Source: Burhinus oedicnemus
Taxonomy: Eukaryota; Chordata; Aves; Charadriiformes; Burhinidae
Assembly: GCA_008921705.1 (NCBI GenBank)
Contig: VFFE01007212.1
Location: 1,708,202 to 1,772,201, forward strand
DNA: 64,000 nucleotides
Direction of reading: 5' to 3'
Both the position numbers and the translations under genes were made by a program. Below are positions 37,585-51,694 of the stretch, in pieces (positions within the stretch are counted from its first letter, which is position 1; every line of letters starts with the position of its first letter). The notes beneath the pieces were generated by a model. It was given only the letters and a program-made list of their open reading frames with translations. It was not told where the DNA came from and made no database searches.

Positions 37585-38643
37585 TTTTACTGTCTTATAA
37601 TGTATTTTTTTTTACATTATATTCTACCATCCATGGAAGCCCTAACTTTACCTCATTTTATCTGGGCAAAAATTGCCCAAATAAGAGGTAAAATTCTGCA
37701 GACGTTAATTGATAAATGTTTCTATTAAAGCACTCTTGAAATCAGGGAGGAATGCTGTTGAATTAAATGGGAACTTAGTTGCCAAATGCAGACTGTAAAT
37801 CTAGATTTTTTTTCCTTCTAACTGAAAAATGAGAGTAATCCAAATTACCCAGTTTCTTAGTCTAGTTTACGTCTGACTTCTGAGCGTAAATCGTAAGGAT
37901 TTGAGTCTGGTGAGTCAGTTCAAAATTATTCAGTATGCAGCATTTAATACACAGTATTTTCTTACAAATTTGTGTAATTTGAGAAATAAATTTATTGCAC
38001 ATCATCCCGGGATTAGCAAATGATGTAAATTGATAAAGAAAAGAAACAGGACAACAGTGAAATACCCAGCTGTTACCAAGAGTTCAGCTCAAGTGAAGGC
38101 AGCCAGTTTTTTACTTCAGTTTTTAGAATTTTGCTTTAATGACTATCACTAGGCACTTGCATTCTGTAAACTGATTGGGAACCTACATCAAAATGCACCC
38201 CCTTCAGAAAAAAACAGTTCTTGGCTTTTCAGTATGGTTTGGTCAAGAAACAGTTTCAGGTCCAGCGTGGAAATTGAAAAGCAAAAGTAGGAAGAAAAAA
38301 GACAGTTGCCCAGGTAGTAAGGATAGAGTGGGACAGAAGATGCAAGTTCAAGCCCCTGCTCTATTCAAAGGACAGGCTTAAACCCAAATCTTTCATAGTC
38401 TAGTTAGTGGTCTTATTTTCAGAGCAAGGCTGGCTTTTAGGTGATGATCATTTAATTATTTATATAAAGCAAAAAAGTCCAGACATTGAAAAAGACTCAT
38501 TGAGAAAAGGGACCTGGCCCCCGGTTTTCCATATTCTGAAACCAACCTAAGCACCAAGTGTGGAGTCAGTCCGTAGTGTTTGTCTTCTTCAGGAGAAACT
38601 CATCTGTGTGCTGTCATGGAATTCTTCAGTAAATTTTTTTTAA

Positions 38644-38892
<249 letters not shown>

Positions 38893-40387
38893 TAGTTCTC
38901 TGATAGAATCACAATTTAGCATACCTGTGTCAAAATTCCTCTCAAATTCACATGTTTTCTATTGCTGATATACATGGAATCAGACTAACTACACTGTTCC
39001 ATATAAAGGGATTTCATTACATCTGCTTTAGAAGAATGAAACTGAAATTCCCTTTGATTTACTGTTATTTTATACAAAAAAAGGCATTTTCTCTGAGAGT
39101 TCTTTTTTTTTTTTCTTTTTTGATGATGACATTAATAGGGTTCTTTCCACAAAACCAGACCTGACATGGAAGATACTTTTAATTATACTAAAGGCAGTGT
39201 AAAGTGAGATGTGACCCAAGAAGCAATACAAGAAGAAGGGGAGTAAAAATTAATAACACAAAGAGCTCCTGAATGAAAAATTGTTGATTCATCCTCTTTT
39301 CTACCCTTCCCTACAATTAATCCTGAAATCATTTAATGAAAGGGAGATGTGAACTCTCCAAATTAAATCCTGAGTGGTTAGTGAAACAGGAAACCAAAAA
39401 TGCTTCAAGGATCATCTTTTTTTAAACACTACTGATCTAGTCATTGTTCATACATAACAAAATGCATTAATTTAATGAAATCATAATAATGGATTTAAAA
39501 TCCAGTTCATAAAATGTTCATTTACTAACTTTTTCCTCTTGAATTGGATATACTGAGACAGTGTGTGTCTGATTTTCATTACACAGTTTCAGTATAAATG
39601 AGGAAGACAACAGGTTTCTATTTAACATTGTTTTGACAGTGATCTGTCTATTAGATGTATCTATTAGATCTACCTCTGTTACTGAATTACTTTTTTACTT
39701 AATAAACCTTTTGCCTTAGGCATCATTCTTAACAGGAAAAGTAGGATGTTTTTAGGGCGCTAATCTCAGGAGTGCAGTGACAGAATGTTTTGCTTGACTT
39801 GGATTAAATCATGTAACATTAATTCTTTATATACAGCATAGAGCTAACAGAAACTTTCATAAAGTTTCAATAAGCATAAATATGTTTAAGACTGTCCGGT
39901 GCTTTGATAGCAGAGGACACAGAAATACCCATCAGGCAAATATTTGCTTGCTTTACCTGTCAGATCACACTTCTCAAATAAAAAATCAGTTTATTTTTCA
40001 TTGTTTGTCTTTGGAAACAGAATAGCTTGAGGCCAACTCTTTCCCTGGTTCTGTTTAGATCTCTGAAGCAAAAGATACAATTGTACTTTAGGGACCCGAA
40101 TGGGACAGAATTCTGGAGAGGAAAACTAGATTTTGTTGTAGAAGTGAAAACAGAAAAGAGGAACAGGTAGGATGGAGTTTATGGTGGGAAGACACAGTGA
40201 GATGGACGAGGACGAAGGATCCCTGCAGTATAAAACATGCTTAATTGTTTATGTTGTGACATTAGTGTCATAAATATGTATTCATGGACTGAATTAGACC
40301 GCATATTTACACTACAATTTTTTCCATGAACAAATTGGTAAGGTAGTATACCAACGTTAGAAATTAATACAGTTATTTTCCCTTTAG

Positions 40388-40449
40388 ACCATTCGCCAGA
40401 AGTTCCCTCTCCTTACCACAAGGCGGCTTGGAACAAGGGGCCATTCAAA
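40388..40449 (+). CDS. RFX6: RFX6 coding exon 4 (residues 161-180), recognition region of DNA-binding domain
   Basis: A 62-bp exon encoding TIRQKFPLLTTRRLGTRGHS followed by a split lysine codon. In RFX proteins this stretch holds the recognition helix and the start of the wing; the RRLGTRGHSKYHYYG signature, which runs into exon 5, carries DNA-contacting basic residues (established for RFX1). The acceptor is CCCTTTAG and the donor is GTAAGG. The exon ends in phase 2. Confidence 0.98.
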
Positions 40450-42462
40450 GTAAGGCACAATTATCTTTGTATCCACGTATAGAATACGTTCTCGGAATGA
40501 CATGTATTTCCATGTTTCCATAATATATACTAATTGGCAAGGGGGCTTATTCCGATGATAAACTGCAAGTGATAACTTTCATGTACATGATGAAACTGAT
40601 AGAAAGTTTGAGTTTGAAAATATTACTGCAGGCATAATTTCTAAAATTAAACTGATTAAGCTTCTAAAACTTGTCATTATTTTTATAGAGCCACGCATTT
40701 GTTGCAAACATATGTCAAAATGTTATATATTAAAAACACTATGTAATACATATATCTTTGTTACAGCTTTGTTACAGCTGTTCATCTTTCTATAAATAAT
40801 GTGCAATTTAACTATGATTTTATTTACATTTTGCAAATCTAACATTGTGTTCTCTACATAACAATACGAATTAGTATAAAGACACTAGAAAAAAGCATTT
40901 TCTTAAGTTGAGAAGAAGGTATATGTCTGCTCTTTGTTGTGGGTAATGTATAACAAGTCTGAAAAGTACACAAGCTATAGTGTGGTTATTTCATAAATAA
41001 TGTATCCGGTTAATTTGTATATTTGATCTGTGGATAATTATATATCACCTGTGGTGAATTTTTATTAATTCTGGTTCTGGCATTATGCTTTTTGCCATGA
41101 TAAATTTATTGCAAAACTGTGGTGAACAGTGGTAACAACATGTTCCCTTACATCCACCCGCCCTCCTATGTTCTGATATTAAGACTGCTGAAGAAGGACT
41201 GATGAATTGCCCCTAGTCTGATTTTGTTTTTTAATAGAGGAATGCTACTTCTTAAGGAAATTAAAAACTGTGTGGTGTATTGATGTAAGGAATGTAGAGA
41301 AGTCAAAATAATGCTCTAGGGTATTCCTAGCGTCAAGCTGCAAGTTAGGTAATTCTAGGAAACTTCTGTCCCTGTTTGGGGAGTCACAGATACAACAGTT
41401 CTCTATATTGCCTGAAACCAAGACCGGCTCTGAGCTTTTCTGAATGTTGTGCTTTAAATTTTTATTTCAGTGTTTATCAATATCTGGTTTTAAAAAAATA
41501 TTTAAACCTAAATACTGTGCCGATACCATTCTACGTAAAATAGGACTAGTTAAATACTTTTATTCTTTTAAAGCAACTCTCCAAAAACTTGTTGGATTTC
41601 AATCCCAAATCAAATTTAGACCAGATCCTTATCTGTGTATTTCTATTGATTTCAAAACAGGTTTTCCTAAAAATAAGACATTGCTATGAGGAGCAAATTA
41701 AGATAGATACTGTGTCCAGCTTTCTATGTATACATAAAATTAAACATTTATTATTAATGCCTATATTTTAGGAGATGCATACCTTTAAATATGTGAGTAT
41801 CCCTAGGATTTTTCTCATGCTTAAAATTACGAATGTGTTTATGCACTTACTGAACAAGATTCATGAAACTATCCCTGACTTATAGAAGAAAGCACAAAGA
41901 GTTGATGGTTTACTGAAACAAAACTAAAACCCAGAAAATTAGCAAAGAAATATTTTGCTGATGAATAAGATAGAAAAACAGAATAGTGGTAGTAATAGAA
42001 GAAACTTAAACATTCTGATTGTTTGGGAAAATCTTTATTTGATCAACTTAGTCTTCAAAAACAGTTACTCTTGTCTTTCAGTAATTTATAAGAAAACTTG
42101 AAATGAAAGGAGGCTGAAAAGGAAAAAAAAATACAAGATTGTGCTTTTCTTAAGTGCATTGCAATATATTAGGAACACCTGAAAGATGCATTGTTTACTT
42201 TTATAATTTTGGGGGGTTGTTTGATGCTGTTATGCTTGGTTTTCTTTCTGCCTTAGAAATGTAAGAAATAGCCAGTTGATTCCACCTTAGTATTGCTGAA
42301 ATACGCCTCGGAGATGTCATTTGTGAATTTTAGGTTTTGTTGCAGTATAAACAAAGGTGGGGAAGAATTTAAATTCCAAATTTTTACAAATACATTTTAC
42401 TTCTTGAGTATGTCTCAGGTATTTATTTTAAATAATCATTAATACAAATACATCCAAAGGAA

Positions 42463-42464
<2 letters not shown>

Positions 42465-42495
<31 letters not shown>
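42465..42495. repeat. (AC)n microsatellite in RFX6 intron 4
   Basis: About 15 perfect AC units just before the CR1 tip at 42515. Confidence 0.95.
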
Positions 42496-42497
<2 letters not shown>

Positions 42498-42514
42498 CCC
42501 CCCACTCACACACC

Positions 42515-42592
42515 ACCGCTTTAGCAGGGGAGTTGCACTAGATGATCTCTAGAGGTCCCTTCCAACCCCTACCATTCTGTGATTCTGTGAAA
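42515..42592 (+). mobile_element. CR1 LINE 3' tip in RFX6 intron 4
   Basis: Short CR1 end: GCACTAGATGATCTCTAGAG, CCCTTCCAACCCCTACCATT, then a doubled CTGTGATT tail. It directly follows a CA microsatellite. Sense to RFX6. Confidence 0.8.
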
Positions 42593-43654
42593 TAAATCGT
42601 GCATAGAGTATTTTTCCTTTTTTAACAAAGGACAGTTCTTACATAGTTTCTGTCACAGTCTTTATTCATAATCCATCGGGGTTTTTTTCAGGAGAGAGTA
42701 CACAATCTGTATTGTATAGAGGAAAACTGGAACTAAAGTAATTTCTCTTTTTGTAGATGACCTATAGATGCTGAATAAAGGATTTTTGAGGAGAATTACT
42801 ATTAGAAAGGTTATTTATAGGGGAAAAGAGGGATTCATGTATTGTCTGCTGTGGTGAAGTTCAGCTATGGTTACAGGCATAAGCTGATGTAGACTTAGCT
42901 TTCCAAATGGACATTTGCTATGTTTAAGATTTTAGGGTATCTGACATTCGCAATCTGTGCAGGAATATTTGACAACCTACTAACCTTAGTTAAGTCTTAG
43001 ATTCATAACCCAACATATTTGGAGAAGCACTTTCAACTTATAGTGAATGAGATAACACAAGGGGAAAAGTCTCTGACATATCTAATGAATTGATAAATAA
43101 GATCCAATCAAGATCCAAACTTCCAAAATGTATCATGTGTCTGCATAATTTAAAGCGCAGTAAGTCAACATCTATTAAGTAGTGGAGTATGTTTCAAATC
43201 TAGTTTTTGACATGAGAATCTAGCTACAAAATTAATTGTGTTGGGACATGTGTCACTATATTCCCCTTTTCTCTAAGACATTTAACCATATTAGCACAGA
43301 AATACCTCAGGCCCAACATTTCTTTGTCAGATCCCATATCTCTACTGACCTTGGTGGTATTATGTGCCATATTTTCATATGGATTAACCGTTCTTGAACA
43401 ATTTCCTCAAAGGGATAAGGCATCAGCAGGTTTTGTTTGAACATCTGTCATTTGCTTCTACTTTTTTTTTCCTTCAGAGTTTTCCTCAGAGACTTTTCCT
43501 CTGCAATTCTCTTTTCCACTAAGATACATTTACAGTGTTGTTGCTGTGCAAAAAGAGACCTCACAAAAGGCACAAGTGACAGCATCTCCAGTTCAGAGAC
43601 TGAATACAGCAGCAAGGAGTCATAGAGAAGCGGCACTATAAATAATAACCTCTG

Positions 43655-43656
<2 letters not shown>

Positions 43657-43717
<61 letters not shown>

Positions 43718-43718
43718 C
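43657..43718. repeat. (TATC)n microsatellite in RFX6 intron 4
   Basis: About 15 TATC units in a row with no interruptions; likely polymorphic. Confidence 0.95.
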
Positions 43719-44459
43719 TGAAGTTGTGGACCATATTCCCCTCAGAACCACAGACCCACCAAGTAGCAAATTCATTTCTGCTTTCACCAGGTAGCAGTTA
43801 GTCATATAAATATAATTTACAGAAGTATTTCTATTAGATTAATAAGCAAATTAATGGACTGTTCATCAGTTTCAGTAAATTACTAGTTACCCTCTGCTTT
43901 TATGTCAGCATGGACTCTAAATGTTGTAAGCTGTTTCTGTATGGACAAAGCTGGATTACTGGGACTGGTAAGAGACATTTCTTACTAGCAATTAAATCCT
44001 ATTTTTTTAAGCATGGTAGTGTAGTGACATTGTTTTATTTCTGTTGTTGCTATCATTATTTCCATACAATGTTAATAGGATCAGTAATAGTACTTACTAT
44101 TCCCAACAGTGATGTTTCATATGGCAGTATTGCCTAGGAGCTTTGATCATTGCCCACGATTCTACTGAGCCAGATGCTGCAAAAGCATGAAAGGAAAAAG
44201 ACAATTCCTCTCCAATGGAATCATTGTTCTTATATTGCATAGAAAAGCTAAATCCCCAGGAATGAAGGGCCTTACTGGGTGCTGCATGTGTGTACAGTAA
44301 CATATCGATAGAGCCTGGCTATGGTCAGAAGAAAGCAAAGAAAATTAGTTCCCTTTTCCATCATCTTCAGGGTGACAGAAATTGTTTTTCTCCCACACTG
44401 AAACAAGGCCAAGCTCTTTCTAGCATTCTCATGAGCACAAATTGGATTTGAGAAAGATC

Positions 44460-44502
44460 TGCTGCTCTAAGGTGTGGGGTACAGGTGCTGCTCTAAGGTG
44501 TG
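44460..44502 (+). repeat. Short direct repeat in RFX6 intron 4
   Basis: The 17-mer TGCTGCTCTAAGGTGTG occurs at 44460 and again at 44486, a 26-bp period. Confidence 0.85.
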
Positions 44503-47500
44503 AGATAGATACGCAGATGTTAGTTCCTCCTCTGATTCCACACAAAATTTGTCATTTCCAGTTCTGGGCAAAGTAGAGACTTAAAAGTGGGTCTAATAAA
44601 TCCTAGAACTTTGATCTTCAGAGTCAGAGTGTCTCTCTGTGTGTTTACATCCAACAACCCATTTGTACAAAAGTGTCAATACTAAAACACTCATTTAAAT
44701 ATTTGGCCAAGTAGGTGCAACACATTGGACACAATTTTGTTAACAAAGTTCATTCAACTCTCATGCTGTTACTAATCACTCCAGATTGCTGAATGTAGGG
44801 GTAGTTTTCTATATCCCTGCTGAGTGGGAGAAGACCCAGCACAATAAATACTGCAAACTGCTCTTAAATTAGTATTTCATAAGCAATAGTTGTCTGTGCA
44901 GCAGGTTCTGAATCTACCTTTTTGCATAGGTAATGTTGAACATACTGTGATCACTGCTAGAATTTAGTTGTAATCTTCATGGTACATCAATTACCTGGAG
45001 CAGCTATTCAGGAAAACGTATATACTTCTCAGTCCATACACACAGAAGACTGTTTGAGCTCAAGTTACAATTTAATTTCTTTGTAGACTTTGATCGATGA
45101 TGAATCTTAGCTTTTATCCATCATGTCTGAAAACTATTATCTTATTTATTAGGAGTGATTTAGTGGGTTAATAAAACTGATATGGCAGCTGGCCCTGTGA
45201 TAACAACTTATTGCAAGTCCCTGAACAGCTTAAGCCTATCATTTCCTTATCAGCTATCATTTGTGTCAGTGTATGCTAAAATCAGGGCTACTAGTCGCAT
45301 AGGAACATATGTTACAACAAACCACTGAAATTAAAAGAGGAAAGCAGTTTAGTTAGGTTTTTAAAAGGTTTGTTAAGAAAATTGAGAATAAGTTCCTTAT
45401 GATGACTGGTTTCATTTTATTAATTATACAATAGAAGTATAACATAGTAAAATACATATATACTGTACATATGCATAGAAATATGCATATGAAAAGACAG
45501 AAAGAGGGTACTTGAAGTTGTAGGTTTAAGATGTTATCGGTGTGTCTGAGGTGGGTATACTACTCTCAACAGGGAGTCCAAAATAAGCTATTTAGCTAAT
45601 GAATTTGGCTTGTAAAAGAATAAAAAACTTTATGAAGTATTCCAGATCGAGCTTGAAAAGTACGGAATATAATTTTTTTAATTGCTTCTGTGTCATGACT
45701 GGAAAGTTTTATTTTTTAGAACTAAAAATTCAACTACACAAATCACTGAATGAAGTTAGAATGATAACTGCTATGCCTTTAAGACACGCTGAATAGGTAC
45801 CAAAAATACCTATTCTCTATATAACAAAATGTGGCAATGGTAAATTCTGATATCTTGGGGCATTCCAGAGCAGGGACAAGTATTTTTGCCTACCACTGGA
45901 AACATAAGAATCCAAATCATACAACAGTTCCCATTTCTAGCCCAAATATGTTGATATTGAATTACATGTTGAACAATCTAGATGTTGAAAAATCTAGATA
46001 TTGAATCCTAACTTCTTCATAAAGAAGTAATGCTTTTCCTTGGCCTCTGCCCCATTCCAACTTTAGCAGGAGGAAATTCCAAATTTGTAGGGAAAGTGTG
46101 AAGTTTTATTTTTAGAAATGAAAAAAATGGCACATGATTGAAACTGGGAGATTTAGGATGTTGGAATGAGATGTAGGCAACTGCTTGCTTACATGGCCAG
46201 TGACAGATGTGCAGGTAACATTGTTAAAGAAGTAGTCACAGCTCTATTTTGTTTTTCATCCAGTTCAATGCACAACCTTTGCAATGTCACGACTAAGTAA
46301 ATGCTGTTATTTCAAAGAATCCGTATGTGTATATTTTCAATATCTCTTGTGTCACATCTAAAATTACTTCCTTTTCATGAAAGAAGAAAAAATGTTCATG
46401 CCTTTAGCATTTGTGTCAGAACTCTGTCAAATATTAGGAGTTTCCAGACCCGGGTCTTTGGCCCAAGTCTATCTGTTTAATACTCCTACACCAAAAGTAG
46501 TGGTTGAAAACCTTCAGGACTTTAATTCACAACAGAGGTGACACAGTACTGTATGTGAAATGGAGGACAACTGTCTAGCATTATGACATTTGATTAGAAG
46601 TCCCATTAGCATCCTAAACCACTTTAAGGTGTCACTTTGCTTTGATCAGCCAACTCTGACTTCAGTGGATAAAAAGGGAACCGTTATGTGCAGATGGTCC
46701 TATGGCTGAGCTTCTGAGTATTAATGGGTATTTAAAAATGGTCACTTCCCCACATCACCATCGCTCAGGAAAACACAGGCAAGAACACTACAAGGCAAGA
46801 ACACTAACAGTAAAGAAAGACGTGAGAAAATTTTGGCCTTCCTATGGGTCGCCAGTTACTCCTGCAGTCTAGTGATGTTATGTGGACTCATCAGTTTCAG
46901 ACAAAGAGTAAAAGCTATGGTGTTTAACAGCAGCCACTTTCTGTCACATTTCTTGGCTGTAAAATCCTGAATGCACACAACAGACTGTCCAGAAACAAAA
47001 TGACTATTTCAGCTGAGATTTTCAAATCTACCTAGACTAAGCAAATATGTCACCATAATGAACATTTTCTTAAATATTATTTGTATCTAATGCCTTTAGT
47101 CATCTTTGTAAATCTAAAGCATTTGAGGGTTTTGTTCTGTGACTGTCCCATACAATAACAAACAGTAAGATTGTAATTTTTTTTAATGGGCATCACTAGG
47201 AACAGCAGAGATGAGCTGAAAACTTTTGTTTATGTCTTCTATGAACTGTTTGAGGGGGGCTTTGTGTCTTAAGAGTGAATTTCTTCAGGCTTTAGGGACG
47301 TTTCAGTGAAACTGATGCAATGTGTTGCACAGCGTTACCTCTGTCTTAGGCTTGGTTTACACCGAATGTACTTGAACTACCAGTGTTACTTTGAAGTAGT
47401 TCAGGTAAACCAACTGCCATGGTGTTTTCAAGCTAACTTTAGTGAAAAAACAAATGATCCTGAGTATACAGTCCATAACATTCTTAGACAAATTTGGTTT

Positions 47501-48324
47501 AACACAATCAGTTTTAAAATCTATTGAGTGGAATTTATAAGACAGGGCCTATCACCTTTGATAGATGAACTCAAGCAAACTTTGCTATGACCGGTAAGAA
47601 ATAGCTGCCCCCAGCTTGCTCTCCTGCCCTTCCCCTGAAGGTCACTTCTTTTGTAGCAAAATCAGTGGAGAGCAGTAAGTATCTACTGCGGAGACAGTTT
47701 TCTTAGCACCAACCCACCCTCTTTAGTGTCTTTCATTAAGGTGTTGGGCTCGGCACTGCAGAGGCTGAGCGATACTGGGAGCAGTAATCTCCAGGAGAAC
47801 AGCAAGGGAGACAAACATGAATGAGAATGGCTTAAGCAGCTGAATAATTCAGCTGAGTTGGTCAGCCTAGAACCTGAGAGAAGAATGAATGAATGACATA
47901 TTAGTGTTTTTAGTCATAGGAGGCTGAACACTAATTTATAGGGAACAGTAGCGAGTTATTTTCAACTGAAGAGTGCTCTCTCTAAATATAACAGTGGTAA
48001 GTGATAAAATAAACCTGGCAGATCAAACCCAGCACCCTTTCAACAAACAAAGTGAAATGAAAGAGAATGCACATTAGGGAAAAGAGATGTAACATGTTTC
48101 TAGGAGATTTGCTGTTCCAGCTACATTCTTGTAAGAGAGAAAATGTTTTAAATTTAAAGATCATAGCCTTGAATTTTGGATCAAATAATGACAATACTGT
48201 TTTCTATAAGACCAGATTTTGTTCCATGTCAGTGAAAGGAATTGGTAGACACTGCTAAGAAAAGTTTTCAGAAAGCATTGAAAATCAATTTGACAATTCA
48301 CTTTACATGACATATCACTCATAA

Positions 48325-48465
<141 letters not shown>

Positions 48466-51400
48466 TAACTTTAACCTTCCCTTAGGAAGGTATTTGTAGG
48501 ACATTAATTTTTGTTGATACCAGAACTAGTATTGCTGCATATATCAATGTCTGGCATTCCTAGATTTAAGTAGCAGTTTGCTCCCTGAAGACAGCAATTT
48601 TGCTTTCCAAGGTTGGTCTAGATCTTTTGCTAGTGTCTTCCAGTATGGCCCCACAGCAGTCAGTGTAGACCTGCATCAACTTATACCAGTAGAGGATTTG
48701 TTCAAGTTCGTGTAAGGCAGCAAAACACCATTTCCAGAACACTTGTCTCATTTTGTTTGCTTCTGTGTCACCCTCTGAGTTCTTTCCCCAGGACAGCTTC
48801 CCATTATGAAATGTCTGGAGAATGGTGTGAAGCTGGCACCTGTGGGCAGGAGGGAGGGGTCAGTGTAGATTAATATTTACAGATCCTTTGACTGGCTAAT
48901 ATCAGTTTAAACCTAACCCAGGAAGCTCTAATTATATTTATTTAAGGGACAGCTAGCAGGATCAATACGTTACGATAGCTGCCTGTTGGTTTGCCAAAGA
49001 TTAATAGTTCGTAAAACAAATGTCTCTGTTCACATATGGCTTGAATGACGGCTTTCATTGTCCACAGCAGTATAAGTGGGGACTCTGCGAAAGGAAAGGA
49101 ATAAATGAGTTTATAATCACACATAGAAAATTCAAGTGCTGGCAGATTTAGGTTATATCCAAAGAGACTTTTTCCAAACAGTAGGACAAGTGTAAAAATT
49201 GAGGGTGATGTTGCCAATGATGCTTAAAAGAAGGGATCTCGCCACTGCGGGACTTAAGGTATAATAGACTGGAATATGCCATTTCCCTGTCCAGTATTTA
49301 TCCAGAGCTGTGGAGGTGTTGCTGGTACACAGCGAGATGAGGTTCTTTCATAATACAGAATTATCTTGAACAAATTGCTCATTTAATTGACTAAAAGACA
49401 GTTACTTTGATTTAAGGGAATATAATCACTCTCAGTCCTCAGCTTTATGTCATCCAGTGCCCTTTTCATGTAAAGCTCTGTCCTTGCACAATCTAGCAGC
49501 AATTAATGCAAAGAAAGTGGAGGTTCTGCAAAATTCCCCATGGCTGGACTTCCAACAGTATGCACTCACATAAAGATGGCATAGATACTCTCTAAGATTT
49601 TCAGGATTACTCACTAGATTCATTAGATTCACTAGTTAGGAACCTTTTCTTTGTGTTAGTACTTGTGGTCTCATTTATGAGAGGTTGAATTTTCAGGGTC
49701 CAGACATCAAATCGCCTCCCTAGCTGATTCAAAAGCTCAAATGCTCATTTTGCACAGTCTGGGCCATCACTGTAGTTGGATTTGTCTGTGTGAAGAGAAT
49801 GACGCAGTAGCCTGGCCTTAAGAACAAACTTCCATGTAAGGAAAGAGTCAGGCATTGTAGGGATTCAAAACTGAGAGTGAATCTCCCACTTGCTGGCTGC
49901 TGTATATAATGATCGATCATAAAATCTGTCCTTGTCTGATGTCTGCTCTGGTAGGTGAGCTACAAAAATCATTCCTGGATCAATCTTGGGGCAGAAACAG
50001 ACAGGGAAAATATGTGGGTTGACAGTGGTATCAGATCACACCATGTCCGTGCACAAATATAGGCGTATGAAGGTCTTTACTACAAGACTTGCATGTCAGA
50101 TGGCGGCTTGTCAAAAGATTAGAAGGGGCAATGGGCCTCAGTTTAGTTGCCTAAATATAGGCCTCTATTGCCATTTCAAACTTAATTGGCATTCATGGAT
50201 TAATATTTAGGTAATTGAGCTGAGTACAATAGTGCTTAAATGCAGGGTTGCGTATGCCTGCATCCTTAAATTCCACTGTAAATTTGACCTCCTGGTTCCT
50301 TTAAATATCAAGCCTTGCACTGTGAAAGGAGCATACCTAAGACCAAAAATTGTTAGAATCCAGAATGCTATGTGAAGGGTAGATCTAGCTAGCAATTAAG
50401 GCTCTGGAGGAGCAGTGCTAGCAGATGCTTCCTAACGTTTTTACTGTGCATTCTGTGTACATTTTGCTGCACATGTGGAAATCCACAGTCCATAACAAAT
50501 ACATCCAGCTATGAAGCTAATTAACTCCATGTTGTAATCAACTGAGTGATGCCTTCTTTCATACTTGTCTATCAATAACCAAGGGAACTCTGTAGGTAAC
50601 ATATGCTGGATCATCATGTGATGGGAACTGTCACGCGCCTGTGCCTGGCCTGGGCAGGAGCAATTCCACAACCACTCAGCCTCTGGTTTTCTGTCCTGCC
50701 AGCAGAGCAGCTCAACAGCATGAAATCACGATATTGCCACTAATAATTATAAGACTTCATGTTGCCCAAGGTATCTTATCAGTTGGCAGCTAGCAGAACA
50801 GGAAATAACAATAATCAAACAACATTTATCATTATACTGATCCATTAGAATCTCTATCATTACACATTCTCTAGTTTAGTAGTTATAATTTAAAATGTGT
50901 GCTTTCTGATTTCTGCACTGAAGAGTTGCCTGATCATCCAATGACTTCATTGGGCATCTCTCAATTGGACTCTTAATAGGACATTCACTATATTGCAACA
51001 CATTTTTGACAGTTAATGAATCTTTGCTCTCAGAAATGCATTTCATCTGCATCAAAATAATACTGTGGTGAAAAAGAATGGAAAATCGCTATGATTTCTT
51101 CATTTTCCTGAGAAGTGTAAATTCTAGATATATTTTTTCTACTCTGAATTTGCTCAACTGTATCAAAAACTTTATGTATTTCCTCATAAAGACTTTATGG
51201 ACTTGCATCTATCTGCCCTTTTGATATTTGTGAAGTTGCAAAGATCCAAAGAAAAAACCGAACCCGGGGTTTGGTCAGTGTTCTGAATCTCCATGTTTTA
51301 GAAGACATGAGTAGGTTTCCTGGTATTCTTAGGCACTTACAAACCATTGGAAGAAGTTAAGAAAAAAGCGTGATTTTTATTGTAATTACATTTGGAGAAA

Positions 51401-51505
51401 TATGATTATTTTTCTAATTGATCTATTTTATATGTATATATATAGATACAAACTCTAAAAATGTTCTGCTTATGAAAAAATAATCAAATGTGTTTATTTC
51501 CAAAG

Positions 51506-51533
51506 GTTCTCTGGAAGCAAGTTAAAGAATGAG
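51506..51533 (+). CDS. RFX6: RFX6 coding exon 6, 28-bp microexon (residues 207-216)
   Basis: A very short exon, 28 bp, encoding the end of the split arginine and then FSGSKLKNE. It is supported by the acceptor TTTCCAAAG, the consensus donor GTAAGT, exact phase agreement with exons 5 and 7 (phase 2 in, phase 0 out) and the match to the known RFX6 peptide at this place. Gene predictors often miss exons this small. Skipping it would shift the frame of exon 7. Confidence 0.95.
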
Positions 51534-51694
51534 GTAAGTGCTGTAGTCTTTTCTTTCACTTCTATTATAATCCAAATACTATGTGACCTGTGGTTTTCTT
51601 CACATTAATTTCTTTGAAAATTACATCAATATTTTTCATTAAACATTAGACTGCATAACCTTTTTTCATGAAGCTGAATATTTGTTCCTCTAAG

